This document shows positions 18,332 through 24,939 of a stretch of 64,000 nucleotides of DNA, in pieces. Origin of the DNA: an uncultured Eubacteriales bacterium (GTDB taxonomy: Bacteria > Bacillota > Clostridia > Oscillospirales > Acutalibacteraceae); NCBI GenBank assembly GCA_934491515.1, contig CAKSTF010000003.1:1-64000 (forward strand), read 5' to 3'. The notes beneath the pieces were generated by a model. The model ran no database searches. It was not told where the DNA came from and was given only the letters and a program-made list of their open reading frames with translations. Made by a program: the position numbers and the translations under genes. Position 1 is the stretch's first letter, and the number at the start of each line of letters is the position of its first letter.

Positions 18332-18634
18332 TCACCTCCACAGTTGCGGAAACATCACCTTCATATCCGCCCACGAAACTGGTAAGTCGGCAAATTTGTC
18401 ACCCGCTGCGCCGCAAATGATTATTGTCCCCACAAAATCTATACCGCAAATATTGCAGCAAAGCGGAAACTTAAGTATCCGCCCCTCTTCGTTGCAAATA
18501 ATTACTAAATCGGTCGCCAATGTAACCGTCTCTATATCACCGCCTACCGTCTTTTGCAGATTTTGCAGATTGTTTGAAATATGTACATGCCGCGGCGCTT
18601 TGTCCGGTTCTTTTATAAGCACGCTTATTTTCAC
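18332..18634 (-). CDS. DUF3846-like phage protein
   Basis: 100 residues. The N-terminal pattern, in which a short VLIKEPDKAPRHVHI strand is followed by NLQNLQKTVGGDIETV, is typical of DUF3846 proteins of phages and conjugative elements. The middle section, RILKFPLCCNICGIDFVGTIII, matches the expected I-x-G-x-F/V fold. The function of the family is unknown. It lies in a run of small accessory genes with spacings under 15 bp. Confidence 0.65.
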   Translation of the reverse strand: MKISVLIKEPDKAPRHVHISNNLQNLQKTVGGDIETVTLATDLVIICNEEGRILKFPLCCNICGIDFVGTIIICGAAGDKFADLPVSWADMKVMFPQLWR

Positions 18635-18646
18635 TCAAAGTCCCCC

Positions 18647-18850
18647 TCATGTTCTATTGTTTCTCTTATTCCAATATTTCAGTGCCATATCGGGCTTGAA
18701 ATTGCATTCGTCATTATCAAACGAAACTGTAGCGCCGCATTTTTTACATTTGAAAAACCAAAACGGAACGCCAATCATACCGTGCGTTACTTTAACTTCC
18801 CCACCACAGAACGGGCAGGGGCTTGTTTTAGTTCTTGCTTTTACTTTCAT
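18647..18850 (-). CDS. Lar-like zinc-ribbon protein
   Basis: 67 residues with CPFCGG (12-17) and CKKCGA (35-40), plus a conserved ALKYWNKR near the end. This is the layout of Lar-family restriction-alleviation proteins. Lar of Rac prophage modulates EcoKI. Here the role may be protection of incoming phage DNA, but only the zinc-ribbon architecture is seen. The start overlaps the previous gene (ATGA). Confidence 0.65.
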   Translation of the reverse strand: MKVKARTKTSPCPFCGGEVKVTHGMIGVPFWFFKCKKCGATVSFDNDECNFKPDMALKYWNKRNNRT

Positions 18851-19242
18851 TTCTTTCCCTCCAATGCTTCTTCTGCTTCTTCACGGGTAAGGAAGACGGT
18901 TTTGCCGAAATCATCCGCACCTAAATATCCCACACAAAACGGTTGCCCACAAAATTCCTCGGGGCAATCTTCTATTTTCTTATACCCGTGGATATTGCAC
19001 TCTACCCTTATTTTCGGTTTGCCGAGTGGGTCTATGTTCATCGTCATAACTTTGTATTCGCCATAATCTCTGTCATAAAGGCAGAACACGGTATCACCCA
19101 CCTTACACGGCAAATGCACCCATTCAGAACGGGCGGTGAAATCGTTACATCCAAAATCTTTTAATTGCTGTTCAATGTCGTTACAAGTTTCTTGAGTATA
19201 ACAAACACCGTTGTGCAAACAATCTTTACAAGATTTGCTCAT
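18847..19242 (-). CDS. Cys-rich phage protein of unknown function
   Basis: 131 residues from ATG 19242 (MSKSCKDCLHNGVC). That start is chosen because its ATG overlaps the stop of the HNH gene and AGGAG lies seven bases upstream. The N-terminal 25 residues hold paired cysteines. The centre, VGDTVFCLYDRDYGEYKV, is a beta-barrel-like segment common in phage proteins of the early accessory cassette, and the C-terminus VFLTREEAEEAL is shared with many such proteins. Function unknown. Confidence 0.65.
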   Translation of the reverse strand: MSKSCKDCLHNGVCYTQETCNDIEQQLKDFGCNDFTARSEWVHLPCKVGDTVFCLYDRDYGEYKVMTMNIDPLGKPKIRVECNIHGYKKIEDCPEEFCGQPFCVGYLGADDFGKTVFLTREEAEEALEGKK

Positions 19243-19751
19243 TCTATCACTCCTGAGGTTTTCTTTATTTTCTTGTCTTTCCATTGTTTTTTTACATTAT
19301 CACTCAATGTGAGCCACTGACAATTTTGTGGGCTATAATTCCCATTGTTGTCTATTCTATCAATGGTTAAATCTTCTTTATATCCATTCTCAATCGCCCA
19401 ACAATAAAAAGGCTCAAATTTTTTCCATTCTTCACATACCTTAATTCCTCTGCCACCATAATTGTGATAGGCTTTGAGTTTTGTATTTTTACACCTTTTG
19501 TGCATATTTTGCCAAATTCTAAAAAGGCGAGTATTTGTTTTTCTATGAGTAGAAAATCTATTTGAAGCTAATTCGCTATTAAGGCAACCACAACTTTTGG
19601 TACTCCCTGATGTTAAATGGCACTTGTAAACCGTGGTCATTTTTCCGCAATCACATAGACAATTCCACCGTGTCAATCTTCCAATATTTTCAGCCCTTGA
19701 AATTACCATAAGTCTACCAAAACGCTGTCCCGTTATATCTTTACAATTCAT
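19239..19751 (-). CDS. HNH homing-type endonuclease
   Basis: 170 residues. The N-terminal third has zinc-ribbon-like Cys pairs (CLCDCG, CGC), then a helical linker (RIWQNMHKRC, NYGGRGIKVCEEW). Next comes the HNH core LTIDRIDNNGNYSPQNCQW, with Asp-His replaced by the IDR variant frequent in phage HNH proteins. Such genes are selfish homing endonucleases inserted between phage genes. It is coupled by ATGA overlaps on both sides, so insertion did not break the operon. Base composition is more AT-rich than its neighbours. Confidence 0.75.
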   Translation of the reverse strand: MNCKDITGQRFGRLMVISRAENIGRLTRWNCLCDCGKMTTVYKCHLTSGSTKSCGCLNSELASNRFSTHRKTNTRLFRIWQNMHKRCKNTKLKAYHNYGGRGIKVCEEWKKFEPFYCWAIENGYKEDLTIDRIDNNGNYSPQNCQWLTLSDNVKKQWKDKKIKKTSGVIE

Positions 19752-20050
19752 TCTGTATCACTCCAATCTAACGCCTGACCACAAGTTGGGCAACATTTAA
19801 AACTTGTTTCTGCGAAACTATATAAGCCAAGTAAATCATCACAAATCGGGCATATTGCGACTGTATATCTACCGTGCGAATAATTTGTGTCTTTTATCGT
19901 CTTTTTCGGTATCTGTTTTTCAACAGCATTAACTGCTATCTGTAACGCCTTTACTTGCTCCTGCTCATATGTAGGATTAAAACCGTCACAATCGTGAATA
20001 GCCGTCTGTAAATTTTCATTGAGTATTTTTAATGCTTTTGTATTGTTCAT
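19748..20050 (-). CDS. Zinc-ribbon phage protein
   Basis: 100 residues with an N-terminal helix (MNNTKALKILNEN), a predicted helical middle and a C-terminal rubredoxin-like knuckle pair (CPICDD, CCPTCGQALDW). It overlaps both neighbours by 4 bp. Proteins of this layout are common in accessory cassettes of clostridial phages. The function is unknown; the zinc ribbon suggests nucleic acid or protein binding. Confidence 0.6.
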   Translation of the reverse strand: MNNTKALKILNENLQTAIHDCDGFNPTYEQEQVKALQIAVNAVEKQIPKKTIKDTNYSHGRYTVAICPICDDLLGLYSFAETSFKCCPTCGQALDWSDTE

Positions 20051-20466
20051 TCCTTTTCACTCCTTAACAATTCGGGATTGTCGTAAATGTTGCCGACAAC
20101 TTCACAATCAACCGTTGTTTCGCTTTCATACAAATCATCCATTTCTACAGTCTGTCTATTTGTAAAACATGTTCCGTCCCACGCTGATAATTCAACTTCA
20201 CCACGATTTAAAAATACATCATCGCGATATCCTTCATAGTCTGCTACAGCGTCCTCGTATGTCACAATATCACCCTCAAAAATCTTTGTGCCGTTTTTGT
20301 CGGTCAATCCTGTGTATTGACCCACCGTATCGGGGATAACTTCAATCTCCCGCCACCCATTCATTACACCATATATCTTAGTTGAATTTCTAAAAAATAA
20401 AACGCTGTTATCAACTACCCAATCGCCATTATCCGTTCGTTTTCCTCTAAATAATATTTCTCTCAT
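20047..20466 (-). CDS. YopX family phage protein
   Basis: 139 residues opening with REILFRGKRTDNGDWVV and containing DTVGQYTGLTDKNGTKIFEGDIV. These are the diagnostic blocks of the YopX family, named from Bacillus phage SPbeta. The fold is a beta-barrel; the biological role is unknown. It is coupled to the genes on either side by ATGA overlaps. Confidence 0.85.
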   Translation of the reverse strand: MREILFRGKRTDNGDWVVDNSVLFFRNSTKIYGVMNGWREIEVIPDTVGQYTGLTDKNGTKIFEGDIVTYEDAVADYEGYRDDVFLNRGEVELSAWDGTCFTNRQTVEMDDLYESETTVDCEVVGNIYDNPELLRSEKE

Positions 20467-20897
20467 TTTCCCTCACCAACCATTTCTTTTAAGAGATTGT
20501 CAATAAAATCATCTAAGCCCAACAATGTGTTAATTTTGCCCGTTACTATTCCCACAAATTCGGAGTTAGGAATTTCGTGTCTGTCAAAATGTTCCGTTAA
20601 CACTTTTGAGTTGTTATTAAACGCATTTTTTATTTCTTGCTTTATCCGCTTTGCAAACGCTTTGTATGCTTCTCCTTTGATTTGCTCAACGGTTTTGAAA
20701 TTTGGACAAGGACCTTGTACGCAATATTCCATTATTTCACCATCATACTCATAAACACATTTCGGGCATTCTTTTAACCTCTCAATCTCAACCACATCAG
20801 CGGTGGGGCAATGGTCTATTGCATATTCGACATCTGTATCTGAATAATCTTGGAAGTCCTGTTTTTTGAGAATGTCTACATCTACATATCTGCTCAT
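20463..20897 (-). CDS. Phage protein of unknown function (Cys-containing)
   Basis: 144 residues. The N-terminus MSRYVDVDIL...HCPTADVVEIE is a recurrent phage motif. A CPKC...CVQGPCPNF cluster (about 43-65) may bind zinc, and the C-terminal half is a helical KAFAKRIKQEIKNAF region. It is widespread in clostridial prophages without an assigned role. ATGA overlaps link it to its neighbours. Confidence 0.65.
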   Translation of the reverse strand: MSRYVDVDILKKQDFQDYSDTDVEYAIDHCPTADVVEIERLKECPKCVYEYDGEIMEYCVQGPCPNFKTVEQIKGEAYKAFAKRIKQEIKNAFNNNSKVLTEHFDRHEIPNSEFVGIVTGKINTLLGLDDFIDNLLKEMVGEGK

Positions 20898-21031
20898 TCT
20901 TCTACCTCCGAATTAAGCCATTTTTTGACCACAATGCACTTTGGATTAGTTAAAGATTCCGTCACAAAATCCATCAGAAAGTTTGCCATTTCCTCCACGC
21001 TCATTGCCTTTATACGCTCATAGTTTGTCAT
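20894..21031 (-). CDS. 45-aa phage protein
   Basis: A 45-residue frame beginning MTNYERIKAMSVEEMANFL. The ATG at 21031 overlaps the stop of the upstream tiny frame, and its own stop overlaps the next start (ATGA). GAGG lies upstream. Short proteins starting MTNYExIKxMSxEEMA recur in Clostridium phages. Function unknown. Confidence 0.7.
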   Translation of the reverse strand: MTNYERIKAMSVEEMANFLMDFVTESLTNPKCIVVKKWLNSEVEE

Positions 21032-21108
21032 TATGTCACTTCCTCTAAATTTTGCATAATTCCGTGTTCAAACCAACTGATACCGTCAAATAAACTTAAT
21101 ACTTTCAT
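21031..21108 (-). pseudogene. Vestige of a C5 cytosine methyltransferase start
   Basis: A 25-codon frame begins MKVLSLFDGIS, which is exactly the N-terminus (motif I) of phage Dcm-type C5-cytosine methyltransferases. It then reads WFEHG and ends at TAA. AGGAG is placed seven bases upstream, as for a live gene. The catalytic PCQ motif and the other 200-400 residues are missing, so this is read as a deletion remnant fused to a short tail. It could instead be a coincidental short frame. Confidence 0.5.
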
Positions 21109-21118
21109 TATGACACTC

Positions 21119-21334
21119 CTACCTTTTCTTTCGTTTGTATTTAATTATCTCGTTGATTTTGTACGAAGTAAGCGCCGAACTTACGCGCGACTGCCGTACT
21201 ATTTCTTCACGCTCCGCGCGGTATGCCTTTTCGTAAGCCTTTAGTTTTTCACAACTCAGTTTGCAGGTGGCGGAACGGTCGGGACAATCTCTCACGCAAG
21301 GACTTTTTGTTCTTCTTATATATTTATCGTCCAC
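21119..21334 (-). CDS. Small Cys-rich phage protein
   Basis: 71 residues from a GTG start. CVRDCPDRSATCKLSC at 13-28 forms a four-Cys cluster, likely a zinc site, followed by a basic helix (KLKAYEKAYRAEREEI). This CVRDCPDR pattern is common in small proteins of Firmicute prophages. The start lies within the end of the 38-aa membrane gene upstream. Function unknown. Confidence 0.65.
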   Translation of the reverse strand: MDDKYIRRTKSPCVRDCPDRSATCKLSCEKLKAYEKAYRAEREEIVRQSRVSSALTSYKINEIIKYKRKKR

Positions 21335-21440
21335 GGCGGTTTTCGTCCCTCCACTTTTTAACGGATCCTATCCGCCAAAATGCTAATATTTCAAGCACCA
21401 GCACACCGGCAGCAACGCCTAAAATTTTAAGCAGTATCAT
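21324..21440 (-). CDS. 38-aa single-span membrane peptide
   Basis: A short frame beginning MILLKILGVAAGVLVLEIL, a single transmembrane helix (about 2-22) with a basic tail. The start codon overlaps the rusA stop (ATGA) and its end overlaps the next gene. Small membrane peptides in early phage operons may act in exclusion, but nothing specific can be claimed. Confidence 0.5.
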   Translation of the reverse strand: MILLKILGVAAGVLVLEILAFWRIGSVKKWRDENRRGR

Positions 21441-21895
21441 TCGTCCGTCCTCACGTATTTGCCGTTTAATTTCGCCCACGCTGTTTTTGCCGGTTCTATG
21501 GATATAGCAAGCCTCGGCTCGTCCGAAAACAGTTTTACCGCCGTGTTTTCTACTATCTGCGTGTCGTCACGGTATGCAATGCCGTTAAGCGCGTCAAATA
21601 CGACCTTTTCCACATTGTCGTTGTCGGGCTTGTTTATCGGGTACATTTCGCCCGCAAGCGCAGATAAGCGCTGCCGCTTGTTAAAACACGCCGGTATCGG
21701 CATATATATCTTGATATGTACAGACAGCGCGCCCAACATAACAGTCCCGCCTGCCGCGCGGTATTCGTAACGTATAAGGTCTTCGTAAGATACCGTTTTT
21801 TCGGGCGTAACACTTTGCATGTGCCCTGTTTTGTTGTTGTAAAACGTTCTTGCCCGCGCTTTGCCTTGCGGTTTGCCGATTACCTCAAATTTCAC
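21437..21895 (-). CDS. rusA: RusA-like Holliday junction resolvase
   Basis: 152 residues. RusA is a homodimeric endonuclease that cuts Holliday junctions and branched phage replication intermediates. The N-terminal GKPQGKARAR loop, the catalytic acidic residues in NKPDNDNVEKVVFDALNG (about 92-108) and the following AYRDDTQIV match the family. Length is normal. It belongs with RecT, YqaJ nuclease, SSB and helicase in one operon. Confidence 0.9.
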   Translation of the reverse strand: MKFEVIGKPQGKARARTFYNNKTGHMQSVTPEKTVSYEDLIRYEYRAAGGTVMLGALSVHIKIYMPIPACFNKRQRLSALAGEMYPINKPDNDNVEKVVFDALNGIAYRDDTQIVENTAVKLFSDEPRLAISIEPAKTAWAKLNGKYVRTDE

Positions 21896-22199
21896 CGTTT
21901 ATCAACTCCTCAGTGTCAATTCCGTCCTCTTTTAATTGACGTTCGCACAACCACGGTATATCGCTGTCCGGCAACTCGTAACGCTCCGCCTGGTCTTTTT
22001 GCATTTCGGTCATTAAGTCGGCAAATTGCTGTAACCGCTTCTGTCCCCACCCGAAATTAAAATGCAATATGTGCAGCACCTGTATCGCCGTCGTTTTGTT
22101 GTATCGGCTAAGCAGTTTGTTAAACTCTTTGGATACCTCCTGCCGCAGCACCTTCCTTTGCGCCGCGTTCGGGGCGTTGTTCTTAATAATTACCTTCAT
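21885..22199 (-). CDS. Phage protein of unknown function
   Basis: 104 residues, helical: KEFNKLLSRYNKTTAIQVLHILHFNFGWGQKRLQQFADLM. This block recurs in early operons of clostridial phages near RusA, with no known role. It overlaps rusA (11 bp) and the upstream HTH gene (4 bp). Confidence 0.6.
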   Translation of the reverse strand: MKVIIKNNAPNAAQRKVLRQEVSKEFNKLLSRYNKTTAIQVLHILHFNFGWGQKRLQQFADLMTEMQKDQAERYELPDSDIPWLCERQLKEDGIDTEELINGEI

Positions 22200-22423
22200 C
22201 CTGCCGCCCTCGGTTCTTCGGTTATCGTGTATCTGCCGAACCGTATCGTACCGTATTGATTTACCGTCTTTTCAAGTTTCATATCAAAGGCGTAACCCTC
22301 CGACTTTAACTCCGCAAGCCGCGCGGAAAAGTTATATATGCCAAGATTTACAAATGCTTCCGCCGGTGTTATGCTGCCGTGCTCTTTTATGTAGGATATT
22401 ATCCGTCGCTTTTGGTCGCTCAT
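22196..22423 (-). CDS. Winged-helix phage protein
   Basis: 75 residues from ATG 22423 (MSDQKRRIISYIKEHGSITPAEAF). That ATG is preferred over an upstream in-frame one because a purine-rich Shine-Dalgarno (AAAGGCGG) precedes it. The N-terminal helix-turn-helix (RRIISYIKEHGSITPAEAF..LGIYNFSARLAEL) and a beta-hairpin wing match the phage HTH domain that often accompanies replication modules. It may regulate or aid replication. Confidence 0.65.
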   Translation of the reverse strand: MSDQKRRIISYIKEHGSITPAEAFVNLGIYNFSARLAELKSEGYAFDMKLEKTVNQYGTIRFGRYTITEEPRAAG

Positions 22424-22427
22424 ATTC

Positions 22428-22826
22428 TTACCGCCTTTCTTCAATGCGTTTTGCTTGTGTTTTTGTAAACAGTTCTTTAAGCGTAGGCTCCGTGCCGGCA
22501 AAACTGCTTGCCGCAGTTGCCTCCCTTATGCGCATATATTGTTTTCTTTCCGCTGCGCTTAAGGTATCGTTCGTCAGCAACTCTTCCGTCGCCTCCCAGT
22601 GCATAGCGTGTATCTTGTCTTTAACCTCGCTTATGGCAGGAGGGAAAGCGTGGGTGCTAATTAACTTGTTTATCGCCCCCATAACAATATCCGAGGGCAT
22701 TGCCGCAAACTGTGCCGCCCAAACCATAGCAACGCCGTTTGCCTCTTCGCGCGTTAAGCCTTTGTAACTGTTCGGATATGCCGCCTTTAATATAGACAGC
22801 ACCTGTAATGCCTCCTGTTTTGTCAA
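22428..22826 (-). CDS. Replicative helicase loader/inhibitor-like protein (G39P type)
   Basis: 132 residues. The start, MTKQEALQVLSILKAAYP, and the block AMVWAAQFAAMPSDIVMGAINKLISTHAFPPAISE are typical of G39P-like loaders that deliver the host replicative helicase to the phage origin. The C-terminal third is helical and basic. It is directly downstream of the DnaD-like initiator (1 bp gap), forming an initiation pair. No phage helicase of the DnaB type is seen, so recruitment of host DnaB/DnaC is likely. Confidence 0.75.
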   Translation of the reverse strand: MTKQEALQVLSILKAAYPNSYKGLTREEANGVAMVWAAQFAAMPSDIVMGAINKLISTHAFPPAISEVKDKIHAMHWEATEELLTNDTLSAAERKQYMRIREATAASSFAGTEPTLKELFTKTQAKRIEERR

Positions 22827-23663
22827 TTAAAATCCCCCGCTTTCATCTTCGTATAAATCAAGAAATATGTTGCCCCGCACCGGTGCGCTCGCCTTTTTGG
22901 CCTGTTCGTCCTTGCGTGCCCACGCCCTTATAGTGCTTAAATGGTTCTTGTACTTTGTGCCCTTATAGTCCATATATTCGGATAAACGTTCTATACGTTC
23001 CTTATAGTCGGGAAATTCCGCCTGTAACTTCTGCATATCCTCGTCGGATAAAAGCACATTTTTATAAAGTCCGTATTTGTGCTTGACCGGCTTGTCCGGT
23101 CGTTTCCGTTCTTTTTCTTTATATATTTCTTTTTCTATATACTCTTCTTTACTTTTCTTTACTTTACTTTGCGAATAATTCTCGAAATTATTGTCTTTTT
23201 TCTCGGAATTATTGTCTTTTTTCTCGGAATTATTGTCATAAAGGGTGCATTTAATAAAAGGTCTCGTATTTTCCGCTTTTAAAAGCCAATACTTTGAAAC
23301 CTCTATCGGAGTTTTGGCGGCACGGGTTGAAACTGCCTTTTGCCAGCGCTCTTGTATTCCGTCGCTTGTCAAGATAGTGTCCGACTTAAAAACCTGTTCA
23401 TTGAACATCGAGCGTTTAAGTAAGAATGTCAGGACTTGCTGCACCGTTTCCGTCGAGATGTGCAACTCTTCGGAAATAATGAAGATTGTATCTTCATCAA
23501 CCCTTGTATAGTAACCTTCCCGATATATCTGGCATAGCAGATACACAAGTATTGCTATGCCGTCAGCACCGTATCGGGCTTTAAGGATTTGCACCTTTTT
23601 ATCCGAGAAAAAGTCAACGGCAAACGGGAAAAAATCCAATCCCTGTGATTGTGTCCGTGACAT
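22827..23663 (-). CDS. Phage replication initiator (Lin1244/DUF4373-DnaD like)
   Basis: 278 residues. The N-terminal domain (QGLDFFPFAVDFFSDKKVQILKARYGADGIAILVYLLCQIY) is the DUF4373 winged helix found at phage origins. A low-complexity linker with the repeat NNSEKKD (about 141-159) and Lys/Glu stretches follows. The C-terminal helical part, with a YKGTKYKNHLSTIRAWARKD block, resembles the DnaD domain. The probable role is opening the phage origin and recruiting the loader. The linker repeat is described separately. Confidence 0.78.
   Translation of the reverse strand: MSRTQSQGLDFFPFAVDFFSDKKVQILKARYGADGIAILVYLLCQIYREGYYTRVDEDTIFIISEELHISTETVQQVLTFLLKRSMFNEQVFKSDTILTSDGIQERWQKAVSTRAAKTPIEVSKYWLLKAENTRPFIKCTLYDNNSEKKDNNSEKKDNNFENYSQSKVKKSKEEYIEKEIYKEKERKRPDKPVKHKYGLYKNVLLSDEDMQKLQAEFPDYKERIERLSEYMDYKGTKYKNHLSTIRAWARKDEQAKKASAPVRGNIFLDLYEDESGGF
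23186..23238. repeat. Tandem 21-bp repeat in initiator linker
   Basis: Two exact copies of a 21-bp unit (AATTATTGTCTTTTTTCTCGG) and a partial third lie in the initiator gene, encoding the heptapeptide NNSEKKD. Such in-frame repeats change linker length by slippage without frameshift. They may also mark iterons within the initiator gene, a known location of phage origins. Confidence 0.75.
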
Positions 23664-23684
23664 TTTCTGCTCCTAACTTATTTT

Positions 23685-24095
23685 TTAAAACGGTAAATCG
23701 TCGTCGTCCCCCGTGCCTATTGCGGTTGTATTTGCCTCTGTCGGCGTTTCCGTAGGTGTGGGCGGCTCTGTATCGTTTCGTTTGTAATCTATTAAATGGA
23801 CGTTGTTTGCAACCACCTCATACGTTACACGGCGGTTGCCGTTCTTATCTTCGTAACGTCTCATCTGTATTGCGCCCTCTATGCCTATCCTGTTACCTTT
23901 AACAAAGTTTCGGCATATAAACTGCGCCGTGTTGCGCCACGCTACGATATTTATAAAGTCCGTTTCCGTCTCTTTGTCCTTTTGATACGGTCTGTCAACT
24001 GCTATCGAAAAGGACGTAACCGGTATTCCCGATTGTGTCGTTTTTTCCTCGGGCATTTCGGTTAAACGCCCTTCAAGAATCGCTAAATTAAACAT
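23685..24095 (-). CDS. ssb: Single-stranded DNA-binding protein
   Basis: 136 residues. The OB fold over residues 1-105 has the usual blocks: MFNLAILEGRLTEMPE, PVTSFSIAVDR, FINIVAWRNTAQFICRNFVKGNRIGIEGAIQ, and the VVANNVHLID strand. The Thr/Pro-rich linker ends in DDDDLPF, the acidic peptide that recruits partners. It coats ssDNA during phage replication and RecT annealing. Confidence 0.92.
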   Translation of the reverse strand: MFNLAILEGRLTEMPEEKTTQSGIPVTSFSIAVDRPYQKDKETETDFINIVAWRNTAQFICRNFVKGNRIGIEGAIQMRRYEDKNGNRRVTYEVVANNVHLIDYKRNDTEPPTPTETPTEANTTAIGTGDDDDLPF

Positions 24096-24113
24096 TGTTT
24101 TGCCTCCTGTAAG

Positions 24114-24404
24114 TTATAAGTAATTTTTTTCAAAATGAAATATAAAGTCCGATATGCTCCAGCCGTAGTATTCCATTGCCGCACGTTGCCCCAACTGTTT
24201 AAGCACTTTGTCAAATTCGGGATTAAAGTGTACTCCGTGTTCGCTCATATTGTGCTGTTCGGGTGTCAGAAAGACGACTAAGCCGTACTTTATGGAATTT
24301 TGCCTGTTCTTGCCGAAAAATATTTCGTGCCGGTGCAGATTGCCGTATCTGAAATTTGAATACAGCGTTGACGGCGGCATTATCGTAAACTCCTTATCCG
24401 CCAT
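24114..24404 (-). CDS. Phage HNH/DUF968-like protein
   Basis: 96 residues. The segment LHRHEIFFGKNRQNSIKYGLVVFLTPEQHN.. and HFNPEFD, with regularly spaced His, resembles the His-Me finger proteins found next to NinB in recombination cassettes. I see conserved His residues but cannot confirm nuclease activity. It overlaps the NinB-like gene upstream by 11 bp. Confidence 0.6.
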   Translation of the reverse strand: MADKEFTIMPPSTLYSNFRYGNLHRHEIFFGKNRQNSIKYGLVVFLTPEQHNMSEHGVHFNPEFDKVLKQLGQRAAMEYYGWSISDFIFHFEKNYL

Positions 24405-24939
24405 TTTCCGCCGCCTCCATAAGCGATAACATACGCGCTATTTCTTCGGGCGTTTCAGTCGGTATTCCCTGCTCCTTGCATTCCTCGACAATACCTTTTA
24501 TAAATACGCTCATTTCCGCGCTTGTGTAGGTGTGGCTGCCGCGGTATACCTTGTAATGCTTAAAGGTTTTGCCGCCTACCTCGCCCTCGCCTATTTCCTT
24601 AGCGTACGGGTAGAACTCCGGCAACTTAACCTTTGCCGCCGTGGATAGTATTACCGTGGTGCCGTCCTCGTCTAAAAGCGGCTGCCCGTAGCGGAATATC
24701 ATTTCGGCGTGCATTTCCTCTTTTGATATTTTTAAGCCCCCTATAAGCATTACGTCCGCCAACTTGTCCGTAAGCGTCCACGCGTAGTTATTTGCCTTTA
24801 AACTGCGTGGGCGTTTTTTTCTGTCTATAAGCAGCGTGTAATCCTCTTCGGGCTTGAGCACCCCTACAAAGTTCAAGATATCCGCAAGCCGCATATTAAA
24901 CGTAGCGGGCTTAAAATCAAATTGTAAAAGTGAAGTCAT
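24394..24939 (-). CDS. NinB/Orf-like recombination protein
   Basis: 181 residues. The motif RKKRPRSLKANNYAWTLTDKLADVM resembles the SLxANxYxWxLxxKLA core of NinB-type phage recombination mediators. A conserved TYTSAEMSVFIKGIVEECKEQGI helix follows. NinB (Orf) helps load recombinase on SSB-coated DNA. It overlaps the helicase gene by 4 bp. The family call is from pattern memory. Confidence 0.6.
   Translation of the reverse strand: MTSLLQFDFKPATFNMRLADILNFVGVLKPEEDYTLLIDRKKRPRSLKANNYAWTLTDKLADVMLIGGLKISKEEMHAEMIFRYGQPLLDEDGTTVILSTAAKVKLPEFYPYAKEIGEGEVGGKTFKHYKVYRGSHTYTSAEMSVFIKGIVEECKEQGIPTETPEEIARMLSLMEAAENGG

Noticed and set aside
23186..23238. Possible CRISPR-like repeats
   Set aside because: The repeats are directly tandem, lack spacers and lie in frame inside a coding gene.
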